Part shown: one piece after another, positions 1 to 8,728 of the stretch
Layout: every line of letters begins with the position of its first letter
Numbering within the stretch: the stretch's first letter is position 1
DNA from: Salinibacterium sp. G-O1
GTDB lineage: Bacteria > Actinomycetota > Actinomycetes > Actinomycetales > Microbacteriaceae
Direction of reading: 5' to 3'
NCBI RefSeq assembly: GCF_030063305.1
Contig: NZ_JASISV010000003.1
Location: 186,001 to 250,000, forward strand
Length of the DNA stretch: 64,000 nucleotides
Notes under the pieces: generated by a model
The model's input: the letters and a program-made list of their open reading frames with translations, nothing else
Database searches by the model: none
What the model was told of the DNA's origin: nothing
Translations under genes and position numbers: made by a program

Positions 1-1199
1 GATCCGGCGAGCACGCCAACCTTGACGTGGTCGTCGGATTCGCTGCCGGCTCCGAATGACAGTTCGCCGACCAGCAGCGACACGGTGAATCCGACACCGG
101 CGACGAAGGCCATGCCGATGATGTCGATCCACTTCAGGCTGGCATCGATGGCGAGGCCGGGCAGTCGGGTGACAAGGAAGGTCGTCCCCGTGATGCCGAT
201 CGCCTTGCCGAGCACCAGTCCGGCGATGATCCCGAGGGCGATCGGGTCGCTGAACGCCTCTCCGAGCCCGGTGGCACCACCGACGGCAACTCCCGCGGCA
301 AAGAACGCGAAGATCGGCACAGCCACTGCGGACGACACCGAGCTCCAACGGTCCGCGAAGTGTGCGGCCAGGCCGTCGTAGACCGGTTCACCGGTGGAAT
401 CCACTCCCACTTTGACGCGTGCCCTGCGGGTGGCGATGACGGGCACGGCGAAGCCGAGCAGCACCCCAGCGACTGTGGCGTGGATGCCGGACGCATGCAC
501 GAGGCCCCAGGTGATGATGCCCAGCGGCAGCAGGATCCAGATGCTCCTGACGCCTCGCTGCACGGCCACGGCGAAGATTGCCAGGGGTACGAGCGCGAGC
601 AGCAGGATGAGAGGCTCAAGGTCGTCGGTGTAGAAGATGGCAATGATCGAGATCGCGAGCAGGTCATCCACCACGGCAAGGGTGAGCAGGAAGGTGCGCA
701 GCGCCGGCGGCAGGCTGCGGCCGACGACGGCGAGCACGGCCACGGCGAACGCGATGTCTGTTGCGGCGGGGATGGCCCAGCCACGCAGTCCGGCCTCACC
801 GACCGAGGAGACGACGGCAACGTAGATGAGGGCGGGGAGCGCGACACCGCCGATCGCCGCAGCAATCGGCAGGGCGGCCGTGCTGGGCTGCCGCAGTTTG
901 CCCGCGACGAATTCTTCTTTGAGTTCAAGCCCGACGACGAAGAAGAAGATCGCGAGGAGCCCATCCGCAGCCCACGATCCCACCGAGAGGTTCAGGTGCA
1001 GAGCCTCGGGGCCGAACGTGAATTCACGAACAGTCTCGTACAACCCGGCGGCAGGGGAGTTCGCCAGGATGAGGGCGAGCACGGTTGCGCCCAGCAGTAG
1101 CGCTCCACCGACGGTGTCTTGCTTAAGTGTCTGGTGGATGCCTCGCCACAGGGTGTGGGGCAACTGATGACGGTATGTGTCATCTGGTTCGTGAGCCAT
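1..1199 (-). CDS. nhaA: Na+/H+ antiporter NhaA (3' end outside window)
   Basis: Inner-membrane sodium/proton antiporter exporting Na+ in exchange for protons, important for salt and pH homeostasis. Reading the minus strand from the ATG at 1199 gives about 399 codons without a stop, so the C-terminus lies beyond base 1. Family signatures are visible: an early [13 protein letters not shown] segment, the paired aspartates in [11 protein letters not shown] (the counterpart of E. coli Asp163/Asp164) and near the end [13 protein letters not shown]. The start is preceded by AAAGGTG about 5 nt upstream. It lies in tandem with the TrkH gene behind it, about 105 bp away, which groups Na+ and K+ handling. 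Family assignment is firm; the true C-terminus cannot be seen. Confidence 0.95.
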   Translation of the reverse strand, partial: MAHEPDDTYRHQLPHTLWRGIHQTLKQDTVGGALLLGATVLALILANSPAAGLYETVREFTFGPEALHLNLSVGSWAADGLLAIFFFVVGLELKEEFVAGKLRQPSTAALPIAAAIGGVALPALIYVAVVSSVGEAGLRGWAIPAATDIAFAVAVLAVVGRSLPPALRTFLLTLAVVDDLLAISIIAIFYTDDLEPLILLLALVPLAIFAVAVQRGVRSIWILLPLGIITWGLVHASGIHATVAGVLLGFAVPVIATRRARVKVGVDSTGEPVYDGLAAHFADRWSSVSSAVAVPIFAFFAAGVAVGGATGLGEAFSDPIALGIIAGLVLGKAIGITGTTFLVTRLPGLAIDASLKWIDIIGMAFVAGVGFTVSLLVGELSFGAGSESDDHVKVGVLAG

Positions 1200-1304
1200 G
1201 GAGCACCTTTCGAGAGCGGTCGTCGTAGTGGGCGACACCGCTGTCACCCGCCGACCCGACTTCCCGGCACACCACCTTCAGCTTATCCGACCCGCGGTTG
1301 TGAA

Positions 1305-2672
1305 CTAACCGATGATGGGGCGTTCCTCCGGCAGGCTGTAGAGCAGGGTGCGTTGCTTGAGGGCGAGTGCTGCCGCGAGTCCGATCGGCCCGATGCGCCC
1401 GGCGAGCATCAGCAGGCTGAGTACGAACTTTCCGAACGTGTCGAGCTCAGCAGACAGGCCCACAGACAGGCCGCAGGTCGCAAATGCCGAGATCACCTCG
1501 AACGCCACCCTGGCCAGTGAGATGGAGGGGTTCGCGGCAAGAATGAGTGCGGTGGCGACGAGCACGAGGGTGGCGCCGAGGAAGGTCACACTGATGGCAA
1601 CCCGGAGGCTCTCGCTGGGAATCGATCGACCTGCGACCCGGAGGTCCTTGTCGCCTCGAGCCTCCGCGATGATGGCGAGGAACAGCACGGCGAGGGTGGT
1701 GACCTTGATGCCTCCGGCTGTGGATGCCGAACCTCCGCCGACGAACATGAGGGCGTCGGTCAGCAGCAGTGTCACGGGGTGTGCCGCCGCCGTGTCGGTG
1801 AGGGTGAACCCGCCAGACCGCATCATGGTCGACGCGAAGAGGGCGTGCAGAATCTTGTCGAGAGGGGACTCGTCGCCCACCGTGCCCGGGTTGTTCCACT
1901 CTGACAATCCCCAGCCGATGGCACCGATGAGCAGGAGGCCCGTGGTCATGGCGAGCGTGAGCTTGGTGTGCAGCGTCCAGCGCTTACGGTTCCAGCGCTG
2001 AGTGATCAGGGTGAGAAAGACGGGGAATCCGAAACTGCCGACGAAGACGCCGAGCATGACGGGCCCGATGATCCAGACGTTGGTGCCGAGCGCCTGGAGA
2101 CCGCCCGGGTGCACCGAGAACCCCGCGTTGTTGAAGGAGGAGACCGCGTAGAAGAGGGCGTTTCCGACGCCCTCGTACCAGGTCGACTCCTCGATCAGGA
2201 ACGGGGGCAGCAGGAGGAGGAAAATGGTGCCCTCGATCGCGAAGGTCGTGAGCACCACGATGCGCAGCAGTGTGCCGACCTCGCCGATCTTGGAGGTGCC
2301 GATGCTCTGCTGCGCGAAGACCTTGCTCTGCACGCCGAGATGGCGGGTGACGGCTCGGGCAAGGAGCAGTGCGATTGTCACGATCCCCAGGCCACCGGTC
2401 TGGATTCCCACGAGGATGACGATCTCACCGAACAGCGACCAGTGGGTGGCGGTGTCGACTGTCGTGAGCCCGGTCACGGTCACCGCTGAAACCCCGGTGA
2501 AGATCGCGTCGATGAGAGGGGTGCCGTTGGGGTCGTCTGTAGAGATCGGAAGGGCCAGCAGCGCACTGAAGAACGCGGCCGCGAGCACGAAGACGAGTGC
2601 TGCCGCGCGGGCGGGTGAGGAGCGCGCGAGTTCCCGGAACGGGTGGCTCGGCACAGATCGCTCCGTAGGCAC
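1305..2672 (-). CDS. TrkH/KtrB-family potassium uptake membrane subunit
   Basis: Membrane subunit of a Ktr/Trk-type K+ uptake system, expected to pair with a cytoplasmic KtrA/TrkA ring subunit that is not in this window. The 455-aa product shows the four pore-loop repeats of the superfamily: SAVTVTGLTTVD, SSFNNAGFSVHPG, TMMRSGGFTLTD and SAFATCGLSVGLS, each separated by hydrophobic helices. An open frame extends to 2849, but I chose the GTG at 2672 because GAGGAG lies 6 nt upstream and because the extra 59 residues do not look like a membrane protein. It is probably in the same direction and unit as nhaA. KtrB is the closer subtype, but TrkH cannot be excluded. Confidence 0.93.
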   Translation of the reverse strand: MPTERSVPSHPFRELARSSPARAAALVFVLAAAFFSALLALPISTDDPNGTPLIDAIFTGVSAVTVTGLTTVDTATHWSLFGEIVILVGIQTGGLGIVTIALLLARAVTRHLGVQSKVFAQQSIGTSKIGEVGTLLRIVVLTTFAIEGTIFLLLLPPFLIEESTWYEGVGNALFYAVSSFNNAGFSVHPGGLQALGTNVWIIGPVMLGVFVGSFGFPVFLTLITQRWNRKRWTLHTKLTLAMTTGLLLIGAIGWGLSEWNNPGTVGDESPLDKILHALFASTMMRSGGFTLTDTAAAHPVTLLLTDALMFVGGGSASTAGGIKVTTLAVLFLAIIAEARGDKDLRVAGRSIPSESLRVAISVTFLGATLVLVATALILAANPSISLARVAFEVISAFATCGLSVGLSAELDTFGKFVLSLLMLAGRIGPIGLAAALALKQRTLLYSLPEERPIIG

Positions 2673-2779
2673 GTCAACTCCTCGCGATAGACGGCTGGTG
2701 ATTATGCGCCGCGCGTGAAATTCGACTCTAGGGCACTGCTCGCGTGCGATCGCATCGAGCGGAAGTTTTGGTTTGCCGG

Positions 2780-3082
2780 CTACGCGGGTTCTGGCGTCAG
2801 GGCGAGCCCGGAAACTGTCGATGCCAGCTGTGAGAGCTCGTCGAGCCACGCCCGGTTCATGTCCTGCGGGGCAGTGTCATTGAACACGAATTGCAGGGGG
2901 ATCTCTCGGGAGACCCACACACTCGATCGACCGCCGCCCTCTGTCTCCGGAATGTCCCAAGAGAACGTGAATGGTTCACCGCGGCGAAGCTTGGTCACCA
3001 TGACGTACTTCAGGTGAGCGAGCTCGCGGTCGCTGATGGTTACAGCGACTCGGCTGCCATCGGCGTAGTACAGGGTTCCCAC
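2780..3082 (-). CDS. DUF7882-like small conserved protein
   Basis: A 100-aa soluble protein starting MGTLYYADGS with a GTG start. The central part (DRELAHLKYVMVTKLRRGE, then GGGRSSVWVS and IPLQFVFND) and the C-terminal LTPEPA match, from memory, a small protein family abundant in Microbacteriaceae (DUF7882) whose members are frequently mislabelled as ATP-dependent DNA ligase. No catalytic motif of a ligase is present and the length is far too short, so no enzymatic function should be inferred. Several paralogues per genome are common in this family. It is transcribed toward the TrkH gene and separated from it by about 107 bp. Confidence 0.8.
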   Translation of the reverse strand: MGTLYYADGSRVAVTISDRELAHLKYVMVTKLRRGEPFTFSWDIPETEGGGRSSVWVSREIPLQFVFNDTAPQDMNRAWLDELSQLASTVSGLALTPEPA

Positions 3083-3142
3083 GAGACTCGATTCCGCTCT
3101 TCGGGGTTTGAGGAGACGATTGGTGCAAGCGTACCCGCACCG

Positions 3143-3979
3143 CTATCGGATGATAGCAACCGTGGTGGGCATCGCGAGGATGAGCTCTTCGCTCGTCGAT
3201 CCCAGCCAGGCTTTCTCGAACCCCTGCCGTCCGTGACTGCCGACCACGAGCATCGTGGCGCCCTCGGATGCGGAGAAGAGCGTGCTGGCCGCCCGCCCGA
3301 ACGCGACTTCCGCTTGCACCTTCAGGTCAGGATAGGTCTGCGCCAGCCCCGCGGTCGCCTCGGCGAGGATGCGGCGCGCTTCGTCTTCGGGCTCGGCCGG
3401 CCACCCGTCAAATTGGCCGTCGGTCCACGGGCGGGGTGCGTACCAGGAATAGATGACCCTCAGCGGCTCGCCGGTGCGGTCGGCTTCCCGAGCCGCGAAG
3501 GCCAGCGGGGCCGCCGACAACTCCGATCCGTCAACGCCCACCACGATTCCCTTTCCCGGCACGACCGTGTTGGGAACCACCACGGTCGACACGCCAGCCT
3601 TGCTGGCCACCCGCGTCGCCCGGGTGTTGAACAGCAACTGTCCGAGGTTTTCCTTCCGGCGCGTTCCGAGTACGAGCATGGCTGCACTGGCAGCGTGCTC
3701 CACGAGCAGTCTGGTGGGATGCCCGACCAGCACCGTCGCGTGCACCGGCAGACCCGTACGGGCGGCGCGCTGGGTCGCGATGTCGCGCAGCTCGCGCTCG
3801 GCGGCGAGCAGCGCCGCCTCGGCGAACGTCGCGGGGGTGGATCGCCAACTCATGTCCACGATGTGAACGAGTTCGACCTCGGCGTTCAGGCTCTGCGCGT
3901 ACGAGAGAGCCCATTCGATGGCTGGGTCGTTGAGGGTCGGTCCGCTCACACCGACCACGACTGACGGTTGATTGCTCAT
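3143..3979 (-). CDS. Universal stress protein, tandem UspA domains
   Basis: A 278-aa protein with two UspA folds: domain 1 starts at SVVVGVSGPT and domain 2 at KGIVVGVDGS. Domain 2 ends in a canonical ATP-binding motif of the G-2x-G-9x-G(S/T) type (GSHGRQGF...GST), while the equivalent loop in domain 1 (LGTRRKENLG) departs from it, so only the second domain may bind ATP. I start at the ATG at 3979 because GGAGGA lies about 9 nt upstream; the longer frame to 4045 adds unconserved residues. It is divergent from the P-type ATPase at 4087, with about 107 bp between starts. Confidence 0.92.
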   Translation of the reverse strand: MSNQPSVVVGVSGPTLNDPAIEWALSYAQSLNAEVELVHIVDMSWRSTPATFAEAALLAAERELRDIATQRAARTGLPVHATVLVGHPTRLLVEHAASAAMLVLGTRRKENLGQLLFNTRATRVASKAGVSTVVVPNTVVPGKGIVVGVDGSELSAAPLAFAAREADRTGEPLRVIYSWYAPRPWTDGQFDGWPAEPEDEARRILAEATAGLAQTYPDLKVQAEVAFGRAASTLFSASEGATMLVVGSHGRQGFEKAWLGSTSEELILAMPTTVAIIR

Positions 3980-4086
3980 GACACCACTGTCCTCCGGCCC
4001 GCCCTGATGCCACAGGGCCGAAAGTCCTCCGCCCAGTGGGACCATCGACCCTGTTCGCGCAGCCTCAACCGTGGTTGCCTTGAGCG

Positions 4087-5943
4087 ATGTCGACCCCCGG
4101 CGCGCGCGTAGCCCTCGTGGCGCTCATGATGCGCTATCCCATCGTCATCCTGACCGTCGTCTGGGGGCTGCTGGGCGGTGCCGTGTGGCTCGCAGGCTTC
4201 GAGGTCGTGGCGCGGTGGGGTTTCGGCATCTTCGCCCTGGTGATAGCGGGCATCGAAGCCGTGCGGATGATCCGGGAACTCCGCCAGAAACGGGTGGGAA
4301 TCGACATCCTCGCCATCATCGCGATTTTGGCGACCGTCGCCGTCGGCGAAGTGATCGCCAGCATGATCATCGTGCTGATGGTGTCGGGCGGGAAGGCCCT
4401 CGAAGATTTCGCGCAGGGACGCGCTCAGCGGGAGCTGAGCGCCCTGTTGCGCCGGGAACCGCAGACGGCACATCGGGTGGTGACCGGGTCGTCGCTCGTG
4501 GACGACATCAGTGCCACGGATGTGGCGATCGGTGATGTGCTGCTGGTGCGGTCAGGCGAGGTTGTGCCCGTCGACGGAACTCTCACCTCGACCACGGCGT
4601 CGTTCGATGAGTCATCGTTGACCGGCGAGAGTCTTCCGCGCAACCGGCGCGAGGGCGACACGGTGTTGAGTGGGAGTGTCAACGGCAACACCGCGGCAAC
4701 CATCGTCGCCTCAGCGCTCGCCGAGAACAGCCAGTATCAGGCGATCGTCGCGCTCGTGAAACAGGCATCCACCAATCGCGCGCCCGTGGTGCGTCTCGCC
4801 GACCGATACGCGATCCCCTTCACCGTGGTGTCGCTGCTGCTCGCGGGGGCGGCCTGGGCGCTCTCCGGAGATCCGGTGCGATTCGCCGAGGTTCTAGTGC
4901 TCGCCACCCCCTGCCCCCTGCTGCTGGCGGCCCCGGTCGCCTTCATGGGCGGGATGAGCCGAGCCGCCCACGAGGGCATCATCGTGAAGGGCGGGGGAGT
5001 GCTTGAGCAACTCGCCCGAGCGCGCACCGCGGTATTCGACAAGACGGGCACGCTGACGCACGGGGTGCCCACCATCGCGCGGATAGACGCGCTGCCGCCC
5101 CTCGACGAGCAGGCCCTGCTCGTGCTGGTCGCCTCCGCCGAACAGTTCTCCTCCCACGTGCTAGCGGCCTCGATCGTCACGGCCGCCCGCGAGCGGGGTC
5201 TCACCCTCCACCTCGTCACCGAGTCCAGCGAGGTCGCCGCGCGTGGTGTTGTCGCGACGGTGAATGACCGGGTTGTGGCGGTCGGCACTCTGGCGTTCAT
5301 CCGGAGTATGGCGTCCGATGCGGTCGAGTCGCCGCTGTCCGGTGGCGAGCTGGCGATCTACGTTGCGCTCGACGGGCAGTTTGCCGGAAGCATCATTGCC
5401 ACGGATGCCGTGCGCACCAACGCGGTCACCACGATCGAAGGGCTTCGGAGCCGCGGGGTGGCTCGCATCCTTATGCTGACCGGTGATGCGCAGGCGACGG
5501 CAGATCACGTCGCGGACGTCACCGGCATCACCGAGGTGCAGGCGAACTGCCTCCCCATCGACAAGGTCAACGCTGTGAAGGTCATCCAGCAGCGCCCCGT
5601 CATCATGGTCGGCGACGGCGTCAACGACTCACCGGTGCTCGCCTCGGCCGAGGTGGGAATCGCGATGGGTGCTCGCGGGGCGTCGGCCGCGAGCGAGGCG
5701 GCGTCAGCCGTCATTCTGGTCGACGACATCTCCCGGGTCGAGCGGGCCGTCGAGATCGGTCAGGACACCGTGCGGATCGCGCTGCAGAGCATCTGGCTCG
5801 GTATCGGCCTCAGCCTGGGTCTCATGGTGATTGCCGCCCTCGGCTACATCCCCGCGACACTGGGGGCGGGGATTCAGGAGGTCGTCGACCTTGCGACGAT
5901 CTTCAACGCGCTGCGAGCGCTTCGGCGGCGAGACGACCGTTGA
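4087..5943 (+). CDS. Heavy-metal P1B-type ATPase with CPL motif
   Basis: A 618-aa integral membrane pump using ATP to move a metal ion across the membrane. It has the order expected for P1B ATPases: N-terminal helices without any HMA metal-binding domain, actuator motif LTGES, the transmembrane metal motif C276-P277-L278 (in ATPCPLLLAAPVA), phosphorylation site DKTGTLT with D318, and the hinge GDGVNDSP. Classic Cu, Zn or Co pumps carry CPC, CPH or SPC at that position, so the substrate cannot be read from the motif. The start is ATG with only a weak TTGAG upstream. The stop directly abuts the stop of the convergent methyltransferase gene. Confidence 0.92.
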   Translation: MSTPGARVALVALMMRYPIVILTVVWGLLGGAVWLAGFEVVARWGFGIFALVIAGIEAVRMIRELRQKRVGIDILAIIAILATVAVGEVIASMIIVLMVSGGKALEDFAQGRAQRELSALLRREPQTAHRVVTGSSLVDDISATDVAIGDVLLVRSGEVVPVDGTLTSTTASFDESSLTGESLPRNRREGDTVLSGSVNGNTAATIVASALAENSQYQAIVALVKQASTNRAPVVRLADRYAIPFTVVSLLLAGAAWALSGDPVRFAEVLVLATPCPLLLAAPVAFMGGMSRAAHEGIIVKGGGVLEQLARARTAVFDKTGTLTHGVPTIARIDALPPLDEQALLVLVASAEQFSSHVLAASIVTAARERGLTLHLVTESSEVAARGVVATVNDRVVAVGTLAFIRSMASDAVESPLSGGELAIYVALDGQFAGSIIATDAVRTNAVTTIEGLRSRGVARILMLTGDAQATADHVADVTGITEVQANCLPIDKVNAVKVIQQRPVIMVGDGVNDSPVLASAEVGIAMGARGASAASEAASAVILVDDISRVERAVEIGQDTVRIALQSIWLGIGLSLGLMVIAALGYIPATLGAGIQEVVDLATIFNALRALRRRDDR

Positions 5944-6585
5944 TCACGCGGATCCCAGGCGTGCGGTGCCCGAGATGTGTGCAAATGCCGGCGCGGCCGG
6001 GTGCGGAGAGAAACCGAACCGGTCAACGGACTCGATCTCGAACCCGGCCGACGTGATCGCGGCCAGAGTGTCGCGGTTGGGGTGGCATCCACCGGCCAGG
6101 GCGGACCATGCGGGCGTGAGCGCATCCTGCATCGTCGCAATGACCGGATGATTCGAGCGCACGTGCTCGTAGAACGCAAGGCGGCCGCCCGGCCTCAGCA
6201 CCCGAGCGAACTCCGCGAAAGCTGCGCGTTGATCGGGGACAGTGCAGAGCACGAGGCTGCACACGACCCAATCGCAACTGCCGGATGCGACCGGCAGCGT
6301 TTCGGCGGTGCCGTCGGTGACCGTGATGGTTGCGTCGGCCGAGCGCGCAGCGGTCTCGGCGATGGCCCGCAGCTCGGCATCAGGCTCGACGGCCACAACG
6401 GAATCCACCGCCGCGCCGTAGTGGCGGAACGACGTGCCGGTGCCCGCCCCAACCTCGACCACGGTGCCGGACACCGCGCCCAGAAGGTGCGCGCGATGGG
6501 CATCGCCACCACGCGCATCCATGATCGGTGACAGTTTGACGAACCCGCGGCGGAAGAAGGATTCGCGCCATTCACTCTTAACCAT
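5944..6585 (-). CDS. Class I SAM-dependent methyltransferase (UbiE/METTL7-like)
   Basis: A 213-aa Rossmann-fold methyltransferase. Motif I is VVEVGAGTGTSF, the acidic end of strand 2 is VAVEPD, and the post-motif region DWVVCSLVLCTV followed by RVLRPGGRLAFYEHV is typical of the UbiE/MenG and METTL7-like groups. The substrate is not evident. The C-terminal GGCHPNRDT is shared with thiol or lipid methyltransferases of this group, so a small hydrophobic thiol is possible but unproven. The gene converges on the P-type ATPase with zero intergenic bases and diverges from the Cys-rich/rhodanese unit. Confidence 0.88.
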   Translation of the reverse strand: MVKSEWRESFFRRGFVKLSPIMDARGGDAHRAHLLGAVSGTVVEVGAGTGTSFRHYGAAVDSVVAVEPDAELRAIAETAARSADATITVTDGTAETLPVASGSCDWVVCSLVLCTVPDQRAAFAEFARVLRPGGRLAFYEHVRSNHPVIATMQDALTPAWSALAGGCHPNRDTLAAITSAGFEIESVDRFGFSPHPAAPAFAHISGTARLGSA

Positions 6586-6674
6586 GGTCTGCTGCCTTTC
6601 CGGCCGGATGTGGCATCCGGGCCGTGCTGCGGTGCTCAGAGGTCATTGACAGCATTATGTCCTATGATGGTGAA

Positions 6675-6690
6675 TACCCCCCGGGGTATA
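6675..6690. promoter_or_regulatory. CsoR/CstR-type operator palindrome
   Basis: A perfect inverted repeat, ATACCCC-CC-GGGGTAT, lies 34 bp upstream of the 52-aa gene. This C-tract/G-tract architecture is the known recognition pattern of the CsoR/RcnR/CstR repressor family. Because the downstream gene pair ends in a rhodanese, the persulfide-sensing CstR branch is the most likely reader. TTGACA (6646-6651) and TATGAT (6664-6669) lie just upstream but only 12 bp apart, so the exact promoter is uncertain. No csoR/cstR gene lies in the window. Confidence 0.75.
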
Positions 6691-6723
6691 TGGTTGTTCG
6701 ATTGAGAGTGGAGAGGGAAGCCA

Positions 6724-6882
6724 ATGTGCAGTGCGCTGACGTGTGAGGTTTGTGGGAAGACGACGTGGGCAGGCTGTGGTGAGCATGTCGACCAGGTGAT
6801 GCAGAACGTTCCGCGCAGCGAGCAGTGCGAGGGTCACGACTCTCGCTCGGACGCGACGTCGTCCACGCTGTCCAACCGCTAG
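6724..6882 (+). CDS. Small Cys-rich (zinc-ribbon-like) protein
   Basis: A 52-aa product starting MCSALTCEVCGKTTWAGCGE, with Cys at positions 2, 7, 10 and 18 and a further C-G-H near residue 38. This is a recognisable small protein type found widely in bacteria, but its function is unknown to me. The ATG has a good GAGAGGGAAG ribosome site. The stop TAG is followed after 2 nt by the ATG of the rhodanese lipoprotein, implying translational coupling. Position just behind the CstR-type operator suggests a role in reactive sulfur or metal stress (inference). Confidence 0.8.
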   Translation: MCSALTCEVCGKTTWAGCGEHVDQVMQNVPRSEQCEGHDSRSDATSSTLSNR

Positions 6883-6884
6883 CG

Positions 6885-7247
6885 ATGAAGAGAGTCATCG
6901 CCAGGATCGCCCTCGCCGCCGCCGTTCTCGTCGGTCTGGCCGGATGCGCGCCGGCGTCGATCGAGATGACGCCGGACACGGTCGTCGTGGATGTGCGTAC
7001 GAGCGATGAATACTCCGCGGGTCATCTCGATGGTGCGGTCAACATCGACGTGCGCGCGGCCGACTTCGACACTCGAGTGTCCGAGCTGCCGCAGGACGGG
7101 CGCTACGTCGTCTACTGCGCCTCGGGCAATCGCTCGGCCTCCGCCGTCTCGCGCATGGCCAACCTCGGTTTCACCGACCTCGTGGATGCCGGCGGCATGT
7201 CGAGTGCGTCGTCATCGACGGGACTCGCGGTCGTCACCACCGGGTAG
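6885..7247 (+). CDS. Rhodanese-domain lipoprotein
   Basis: A 120-aa exported sulfurtransferase-like protein. The N-terminus MKRVIARIALAAAVLVGLAG-C21 is a lipoprotein signal with lipobox LAGC, so the mature protein would be anchored to the outside of the membrane. A single rhodanese domain follows (VVVDVRTSDEYSAGHLDGA) with the catalytic loop C78-ASGNRS, so the active cysteine is intact. It forms a two-gene unit with the Cys-rich protein. I start at 6885 rather than at the in-frame codon at 6825 because the upstream residues are the other gene read in another frame. Likely role: handling of persulfide or thiosulfate sulfane sulfur at the cell surface. Confidence 0.9.
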   Translation: MKRVIARIALAAAVLVGLAGCAPASIEMTPDTVVVDVRTSDEYSAGHLDGAVNIDVRAADFDTRVSELPQDGRYVVYCASGNRSASAVSRMANLGFTDLVDAGGMSSASSSTGLAVVTTG

Positions 7248-7295
7248 TTGCAGCGCTGCCGCCGCCCACGGACGGCTAAGGGCACCGCCAAACCG

Positions 7296-8222
7296 CTAGA
7301 CCAGGTTCTCCAGAGGCGCACCCGCGGTCAGGTTGCGAAGGTTGGTCGCGACGAGCGTGCTCGCCCCACGAGGGCGGTTGCCTGCGGCATGAGGGGTGAT
7401 GATCAGGTTGGGCGTCGTCCACAGCGGTGACGACGACGGCAGCGGCTCCTCTTGCATCACGTCAATGGCGGCGGCCCGCAGGCGACCTGAGCGCAGGGCA
7501 TCCATCAGGTCAGTTTCATTGACAGTCGCGCCGCGGCCCACGTTCACGAACAGGGCGGTGGGCTTCATCGCCGAAATGAGTGACGCGTCGAAGGCGTTCC
7601 TGGTCTGCGGGCTCGCGGGCAGGAGCGAGATGAGCACGTCGGTGGTTGCCAGCTGGGCGGGCAGCTGCTCTGTCGAGACAACGGGATAGCCGTGGCGTGT
7701 GCCGGCGGTCGACGCGACCCCGGTCACCCGTGCGCCGAGCAGTTCGAGCATCGGCGCGAGGGTTGCAGCGATCGAACCGAAGCCCCAAATCAGCACCTCC
7801 GCACCCGACAGCGTGTACAGGTGGTCGGTCTCGGGGGTGCGCTGGGCGGTGAGGAAGCCGTCGTCCCACCGTGACTCGCGCTGCGCGTCGCCGAGGGTGT
7901 CGAGTCGACGCACCAGGGCGAGGGTCAGTGCGAGCGCGTGCTCCGCGACAGGGGCGTCGTGCAGCGAGCGTCCAGACGCAACGGGAACCGCACCGAAGCC
8001 GGCATTCAGCACTGCATCCGGGCCGGCCGCGAGAGTCTGCACGAGGCGCAGCGAGGTGAGGCGTTTGGCGGCGTCCTGAAGGTTCGCCGCGCTGTTCGCC
8101 CAGACAACGAGAACCTCGGCGTCGATGTGCCCGTCGGCGATGGGCTCGTCTGCCGCGTACTCCACGAGGGTGTATTCATCGGGAAGCTTAAGTTCTATGG
8201 TGTTGGGGATCAGCACTTTCAT
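7296..8222 (-). CDS. D-isomer-specific 2-hydroxyacid dehydrogenase
   Basis: A 308-aa NAD(P)-dependent dehydrogenase of the D-2-hydroxyacid family. The nucleotide-binding stretch is EVLIWGFGSIAATLAP, where the third glycine of the usual GxGxxG is replaced. The catalytic triad is visible: Arg in VNVGRGATVNE, Glu in DVMQEEPLP and His in ITPHAAGNR. Substrate is not predictable; hydroxypyruvate/glyoxylate reductase or phosphoglycerate-dehydrogenase-like members look alike. It is divergent from the F420-type reductase gene, with only 44 bp between their starts. Confidence 0.9.
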   Translation of the reverse strand: MKVLIPNTIELKLPDEYTLVEYAADEPIADGHIDAEVLVVWANSAANLQDAAKRLTSLRLVQTLAAGPDAVLNAGFGAVPVASGRSLHDAPVAEHALALTLALVRRLDTLGDAQRESRWDDGFLTAQRTPETDHLYTLSGAEVLIWGFGSIAATLAPMLELLGARVTGVASTAGTRHGYPVVSTEQLPAQLATTDVLISLLPASPQTRNAFDASLISAMKPTALFVNVGRGATVNETDLMDALRSGRLRAAAIDVMQEEPLPSSSPLWTTPNLIITPHAAGNRPRGASTLVATNLRNLTAGAPLENLV

Positions 8223-8266
8223 CGCCTCCGAAGTTTACTGAACCGGTACCGCGAAGGAGCACGCTC

Positions 8267-8728
8267 ATGAATAAGTCTGACAAGACCCCAAAACTCCCGC
8301 CGAGATGGTTCATTCGCGTCGCCTGGCGGATCCATCGCGCCATCTACCGGATCACCGGCGGTCGCCGCGGGTTATGGCTGGCGCAGCCCGACAAGTGGGG
8401 AGCGATGCGCGTCACGACGATCGGTCGTCGCACCGGCAAGCTGCGCAGCGTCATCCTGGGCTATTTCGAAGACGGCCCGAACCTCGTCACCATGGCGATG
8501 AATGGATGGGGCGAGGGTGAACCGGCCTGGTGGCTCAACCTGCTTGCGCACCCTGAGGCGACGGTCGTGTTGGCGAACGATCGACGGATCGTGAGAGCGG
8601 CTGCAGCGGAAGGTGACGAGCGCGCGCGTCTCTGGGAACGGTGGCGCGAGCTGAACAAGGACCTCGATGAGTTTGCCGAGCTGCGCTCAACCGAGACCGC
8701 CGTGGTGGTGCTCAGCCCGCGACGCTAG
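8267..8728 (+). CDS. Deazaflavin (F420)-dependent nitroreductase-family protein
   Basis: A 153-aa split-barrel protein of the DDN/F420H2-dependent reductase type. It contains the characteristic VTTIGRRTGKLRSVILGYFEDG segment followed by EPAWWLNLLAHPEATV, the family's hallmark. Such proteins use reduced F420 (common in actinobacteria) to reduce quinones or nitro compounds; the substrate here is unknown. RBS AAGGAG precedes the ATG. Its TAG stop overlaps the TAG stop of the decayed TusA-DsrE remnant on the opposite strand. Confidence 0.9.
   Translation: MNKSDKTPKLPPRWFIRVAWRIHRAIYRITGGRRGLWLAQPDKWGAMRVTTIGRRTGKLRSVILGYFEDGPNLVTMAMNGWGEGEPAWWLNLLAHPEATVVLANDRRIVRAAAAEGDERARLWERWRELNKDLDEFAELRSTETAVVVLSPRR

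Noticed and set aside
2780-3082. Label as ATP-dependent DNA ligase
   Set aside because: The protein is 100 aa without ligase motifs; that name is a propagated misannotation in this family.
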